DNA from: a bacterium
GTDB taxonomy: Bacteria > Patescibacteriota > Minisyncoccia > Minisyncoccales > UBA10102
Length of the DNA: 5,478 bases
Assembly (NCBI GenBank): GCA_030698465.1
Contig: JAUYJZ010000051.1
Location: forward strand, 1-5,478
Direction: 5' to 3'
Made by a program: the position numbers and the translations under genes
Notes under the pieces: generated by a model
Database searches by the model: none
The model's input: the letters and a program-made list of their open reading frames with translations, nothing else
What the model was told of the DNA's origin: nothing
In this document: piece after piece, positions 4,694-5,478 of the stretch
Layout of the letters: every line of letters starts with the position of its first letter
Numbering within the stretch: the stretch's first letter is position 1

Positions 4694-5478
4694 ATGCCAA
4701 GTTTTCTGAAACGTCCCTTGGTTATTTCCGCAATTATTGTTTTCGGCATAGTTTCCGTGGTTTTATTCATGGGGGGACGTGGAGAATCCCGTAATGAAAC
4801 AGCCGAGGTCGTGAGGAGAGATATTTCCCAGGAAGTTGCGGTAACCGGAAGAGTACAGTCAGCAAAATCCGTAGAGCTTGCTTTTGAGAAAGCAGGCAAG
4901 GTGGCTGGCGTGCAGGTACAGGTAGGAGAGCGGGTGAGCCCCAGAACACTTCTTGTTAGCTTGGATGCGGCAGAACTTCTTGCGAATCTCGCCGAAGCTG
5001 AAGCTGACGTGAAAGCGCAGGAGGCAAAACTGCAGGAACTTGAGCGCGGCACGAGACCAGAGGAGCTTCGGGTGTACGAGGTGAAGGTGGAAAATGCAGA
5101 GGCATCCTTACAAGATGCAAAGAGGAATGTATTGAATACCTTAGAGGGTTCCTATACCAAGGCAGACGACGCGGTGCGTAACAAGGCAGCGCAGCTGTTT
5201 ACCGCTCCCTGGAGCTCGAGTTCCCAGCTGCGTTTTTCCATCTCAGATTCCCAGCTCAAAGTTGAAGTGGAGAGCACGCGCCTTGCCGCAGAAAATATGC
5301 TGGTTGTCTGGAGTATATCACTTACCACGCTCAGCGTAGAAGACAATCTTGCTGCAGCTATTGAACAAGGAAAGGAGAGTCTTTCTGCGCCGAAGTCCTT
5401 TCTGGAAAAGTCAGCTTTTGCCTTAAGCATTGCCGTTGTAGAACCCGGCATTACGCAGACGAATATAGATTCCTGGAA
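4694..5478 (+). CDS. Periplasmic adaptor (HlyD/RND-MFP family) of an efflux or secretion system, 3' incomplete
   Basis: The open frame runs 261 codons from ATG 4694 to the window edge without a stop. Residues 8-26 are a hydrophobic membrane anchor after a short basic N-terminus (MPSFLKRP). Residues 44-95 resemble the first half of a biotinyl-lipoyl domain and barrel-sandwich (QEVAVTGRVQSAKSVELAF, then GERVSPRTLLVSLD). From about 92 a long Ala/Glu-rich helix begins, with RGTRPEEL (118-125), a motif I associate with MFP adaptors of CPR and related bacteria. The helix-rich region continues to the edge. Such adaptors bridge an inner-membrane ABC (MacB-type) or RND pump to the exterior; genes for those would be expected just downstream. 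Start 4694 is one base after the ZIP stop and has no SD, suggesting translational coupling. Confidence 0.88.
   Translation, partial: MPSFLKRPLVISAIIVFGIVSVVLFMGGRGESRNETAEVVRRDISQEVAVTGRVQSAKSVELAFEKAGKVAGVQVQVGERVSPRTLLVSLDAAELLANLAEAEADVKAQEAKLQELERGTRPEELRVYEVKVENAEASLQDAKRNVLNTLEGSYTKADDAVRNKAAQLFTAPWSSSSQLRFSISDSQLKVEVESTRLAAENMLVVWSISLTTLSVEDNLAAAIEQGKESLSAPKSFLEKSAFALSIAVVEPGITQTNIDSW

Noticed and set aside
4206..4700. 164-residue minus-strand frame over the ZIP gene
   Set aside because: It is antisense to a clear ZIP transporter; its Lys/Arg/Ser/Thr-rich composition is what a complement of membrane-protein codons gives.
1..5478. CRISPR array, insertion sequence, tRNA or rRNA gene
   Set aside because: No regularly spaced repeats, transposase motifs, terminal inverted repeats or cloverleaf-like sequences were seen on either strand.

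Overview
The window looks like chromosomal DNA from a small-genome bacterium, most plausibly a member of the Candidate Phyla Radiation (Patescibacteria, Parcubacteria-like). This rests on the compact layout, the style of the cold-shock, CNNM and ZIP proteins, and the mixture of genes with and without Shine-Dalgarno (SD) sites. It is an inference from protein style, not a phylogenetic placement. The standard genetic code fits every reading frame. I see no mobile element, CRISPR array, tRNA or rRNA.

Layout, left to right: (i) the lysine-rich tail of an unidentified gene (1-99). (ii) A self-contained unit with promoter, strong SD, a 63-residue protein of unknown function (194-385) and a Rho-independent terminator (416-449). 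(iii) A second promoter (505-533) followed by a leader of about 120 nt. The leader ends in a terminator-like hairpin directly before the translational GTPase gene typA/bipA (674-2476), and it also contains a competing antiterminator pairing and a short ORF. (iv) A convergent minus-strand gene for a CNNM/DUF21-CBS membrane protein (2488-3504) that lacks the usual C-terminal CorC domain. (v) A regulatory intergenic stretch (3505-3682) with divergent promoters, an 18-bp perfect palindrome, a second dyad around a -10 box, and a long leader for a small cold-shock-domain protein (3683-3883, with its own terminator). (vi) A two-gene unit of a ZIP-family metal transporter (3949-4692) and, one base later, an efflux/secretion periplasmic adaptor (4694 to the window end, incomplete).

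The genes fall into two themes: translation and cold or stress physiology (typA, the cold-shock protein) and metal or solute transport (CNNM, ZIP, adaptor). The coding genes are mostly recognisable families. The less ordinary content is regulatory: a putative attenuator before typA, a palindrome in the spacer of the CNNM promoter, five predicted promoters that all have a TRTGN extended -10, and a ZIP gene whose predicted transcription start coincides with its ATG (leaderless). These are sequence-based predictions made without folding or homology software.
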